Part shown: positions 61,340 through 64,000 of the stretch, piece by piece
Numbering within the stretch: position 1 is the stretch's first letter
How the letters are laid out: the number at the start of each line of letters is the position of its first letter
Assembly: GCF_014898815.1 (NCBI RefSeq)
Contig: NW_026515546.1
Span: forward strand, 4,783,001-4,847,000
From: Panonychus citri
Taxonomy: Eukaryota; Arthropoda; Arachnida; Trombidiformes; Tetranychidae
Length of the DNA stretch: 64,000 bases
Direction: 5' to 3'
Notes under the pieces: generated by a model
Databases searched by the model: none
Told to the model about the DNA's origin: nothing
The model's input: only the letters and a program-made list of their open reading frames with translations
Translations under genes and position numbers: made by a program

Positions 61340-64000
61340 TCTATTAATATTTTCATGAGTTCACAATGAATTTGATGTAACTTTTTTTTTATTCAATTTT
61401 CTTTATTACGATAAACTTTTCCACCATGATAACTCTTAGCATTCAAAAGTTTCTTACAAATCACTTCCATTTTAAGGATGACACTTTAGAGTGACCATTG
61501 TCCATTAGAACGCAGAATTTTTCAGAAAATATTCAATCGAATATCATTATTATTATTATTTGTTGATCTTGAATTGTCCATTTTTGTGAGAAAATATTAT
61601 TATCCATTTTTAATTTTTCTCTTCTCGCCTCAAGGTAAATGTAATGCTTTTTTTTTATTGGAAAATTGGTTATTCTTAAGGTCTCATTTATATTGATCAT
61701 GATAATTTAAACTACAATCAATATGATATCAATATGTTGGTAATAATATGATTCAAATGCAAAACCAATTGTATTTGAACTTTATCAGATTGAAATCTAT
61801 CGTTAATTGTTATTATTCAATTTCTCGACCAGTTTGTTTAGTTTTCTGATCATTTTTACTCTCAGAATCTTATTCATATTTATCATGTCTTTTCCTTATA
61901 TTCTTTTAAGTTTATTAATCATTCCCAACCTTTTGATCATAATTAGTTGATTTTGTTGTTATCGGTAATTCATGTAATCAAATTATTTATGCTAAATTGT
62001 TGTATCTAACTTTTAACAAGCATTTACGAGTTTATCTTTGATTCCAATCTCATTCTGATTACTTTTTACACCTTAAATTTTCAAACAAATTCAATTTTTT
62101 TAATCTTTCAACTTAATCAGTAATTAACTTGATATTTCCATGGTACAACCAACTTTCACAACAATTATTTAATTGTTGTAAACGGTTCTCAAAATTTAAC
62201 TTGATATCTGTTTAAACAAGTTTTCTATTATTTAATTCTACCTAATTAGTTAGCTAATCAACTATCAAACTGTTAATCAACATTTAAATTACTATTTTTT
62301 CACTATTATTCAATAAAAGTAATTAAAAATCACTCAAAAATTGATTACAATTAGCAATCAACTTTTAGTTAGTTTCTCAATCGATCTTGATCAATTTCAA
62401 TTGTAATTTCTTCTCTTAAATTATAAATAATAATATTCAATTTTGAATAGATAATCACAATATATTAATGATTATGATTATCACATGATATTTGTTGATT
62501 ACTATTGAAAAATGAGATGAAATCCTTTTCTCACACTTGATGTATATCTAATAACAAGTAAATTTAATCTCTCTTAATCACAATCAAACCCATTATTAGT
62601 TTATAACTTACCTGTAGAAAAGAGATGGAGAGAAAAAAAAGTTGATTCCATCATGATTAACATCTTCTTTTGGTTTTATATCTTCCATTTTCTTTCAAAG
62701 GGCAACAAATATACAATAATAATAATGGAAGAAATAATTATCATCATGTTTCCATCCGATAACCAACCATGTTGATGAATCTTCCTCACGGGGTTGTCCT
62801 AAATTTCCTTCTCATCTTTTTTTCCATCATCTCAATTTGCCCATCAGGTCAATTGATGATAAAATACACTCACATACACACTTTCAAGAGGATCAAGATG
62901 AAAATCATCAGCATCATCTTTCAAATCAACTTATTAAAGGATATTTGTCAGCATATACTACAAATATGGCTGAGAGAGAGATCAGATAAACATAATATCC
63001 AATAACTTAATCTTTTAATCCTTAAATCTCATCTTGCACTTACACTGGACACTGATTGATATTAAATATGTACCATTTAATATTGAATGTTGATTGTTAT
63101 TATCTATTAAAGTTAGATAACAATTGCAATTGTAATCTGATCAATAGCATCTCAATTGACATCAACAGGTAACAATGTTTACTAAATGAAAATAGTCACA
63201 AAACAAATTATCAATTGTGACTACAAAACAATAGTAACTTTATTTACTTTAATTGTTAATATTTTCACTCTCTCATACTGATAATTCATTTATTCAAATT
63301 TCTCCATCATTCAAGTATAACGTTCATACCTACAGGTAATAATAGAATTTATATTTTCAACATTATTTACATTTTTATCAATTCTATTAATTGTTCAGTT
63401 ATATCATACAATTGATAATAATACATTCTCAGTGTGTATGTGTGATGTATTGGTTTGTAATTGTAGTTGCATCATCTTGTTACCTGTAAATACTTTGAGC
63501 CAACCTTGAGAGAGTGTAAATTATTAATAAAACAATAAGTTTAATGTTTTTCTCGTAAAAACAATGAGATTTTCAACTCTAATAGATTAACTTGGATTCT
63601 TTTAGAGATTAAGATTATGAGAATAATATTTTTTGAGTAATATCCCATTTTCTTAATAGTTGAATGGTAAACATTGATTGTAAACCTCGAATACGTGGTT
63701 AATCAGTTGATTACCAAAACATTTGCTCAATTAATGAGTTTTCCCCTGCGAATAATATTCACTTTGATTCAGTTAAATCAGTTAATTTACCTTAATAACT
63801 TTTGATTGATAGACAATTGTTACTTTGCTGATTGTATCAAATTTAATTGAAATGGTAGCACAATTAACTGTTTACAAGAGATTGTGATTATAAGATTAAA
63901 ATCAAATGAAACTGAAAATTTAAACCATTACATACATTGAATAATTGATGTTTTTAACTGTAATTATCATCTAATTAGTCCACCATAAAACTGATCACTT

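Larger units (their letters stand above)
59442..64000 (+). other. Probable egl intron, no exon seen
   Basis: The donor at 59442 opens an intron for which I see no acceptor plus conserved exon before the window ends. Content: AT-rich DNA, a 54-nt CT run (60309-60362), a 13-bp perfect hairpin (61311-61339) and several TTACCTG/CAGGTAA words (59564, 62611, 63168, 63335, 63480). Open frames at 60213, 60386 and 62769 are low complexity. Confidence 0.5.

Overview
This is arthropod nuclear DNA: AT-rich, with multi-exon genes whose introns carry normal GT..AG borders. Several genes are typical of arthropods or ecdysozoans: an eye-type G-protein beta subunit, an Eyegone-type Pax factor and an Egalitarian-type dynein adaptor. 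The compact exons, many 60-120 nt introns and AT-rich spacers would suit a chelicerate mite (trombidiform/spider-mite-like). That placement is an inference; arthropod is the safe call. No tRNA, rRNA, CRISPR array or virus-like gene was seen. All exon models were read by hand from frame, phase and splice sites.

Layout. (1) 1-2328, minus strand: Gbeta76C-like eye G-protein beta subunit, nine exons, last codons beyond the left edge. (2) 3496-32418, minus strand: eyegone/twin-of-eyegone-type Pax gene, seven exons coding 660 aa over 29 kb. One intron of 19.6 kb holds a dense cluster of CAGGTAA/TTACCTG words, about 46 copies in 14.7 kb and none in the adjoining 4.5 kb. (3) 32419-42378: 10 kb without a recognisable gene. 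It holds GA tracts, CAGGTAA words and a foldback structure with perfect 37-bp inverted arms at 39292-39838, which encloses a palindromic CAGGTA pair abutting a TATA-like box. (4) 42379-44162, minus: hnRNP A-type RNA-binding protein. It is head to head with (5) 44802-47538, plus: Cdc16/APC6. The shared 0.64-kb promoter carries a TATCGATA (DRE-type) palindrome. (6) 48452-49404 and 51255-52245, plus: tandem HMGB genes with nearly identical 3' flanks. Between them lies a broken exon of an SLC30/ZnT zinc transporter. Just after copy 2 there is a 58-bp near-copy of a sequence from upstream of copy 1. (7) 54356-55289, plus: a broken CstF50 (CSTF1) copy that encodes only the dimerisation domain, plus a damaged WD-repeat remnant. 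(8) 56561 to at least 59441, plus: egalitarian, 3' end outside the window, with an apparent 1-nt frameshift near 57412. The rest to 64000 is probably egl intron.

The left half is developmental, with eye-linked genes and large non-coding spans that look regulatory. The right half is housekeeping, with short spacers, DRE-type promoters and local duplications with broken gene pieces. The strongest candidates for something undescribed are the CAGGTAA cluster in eyg with its inverted pairs, the foldback with the palindrome/TATA junction, and the HMGB array with its captured gene fragments.
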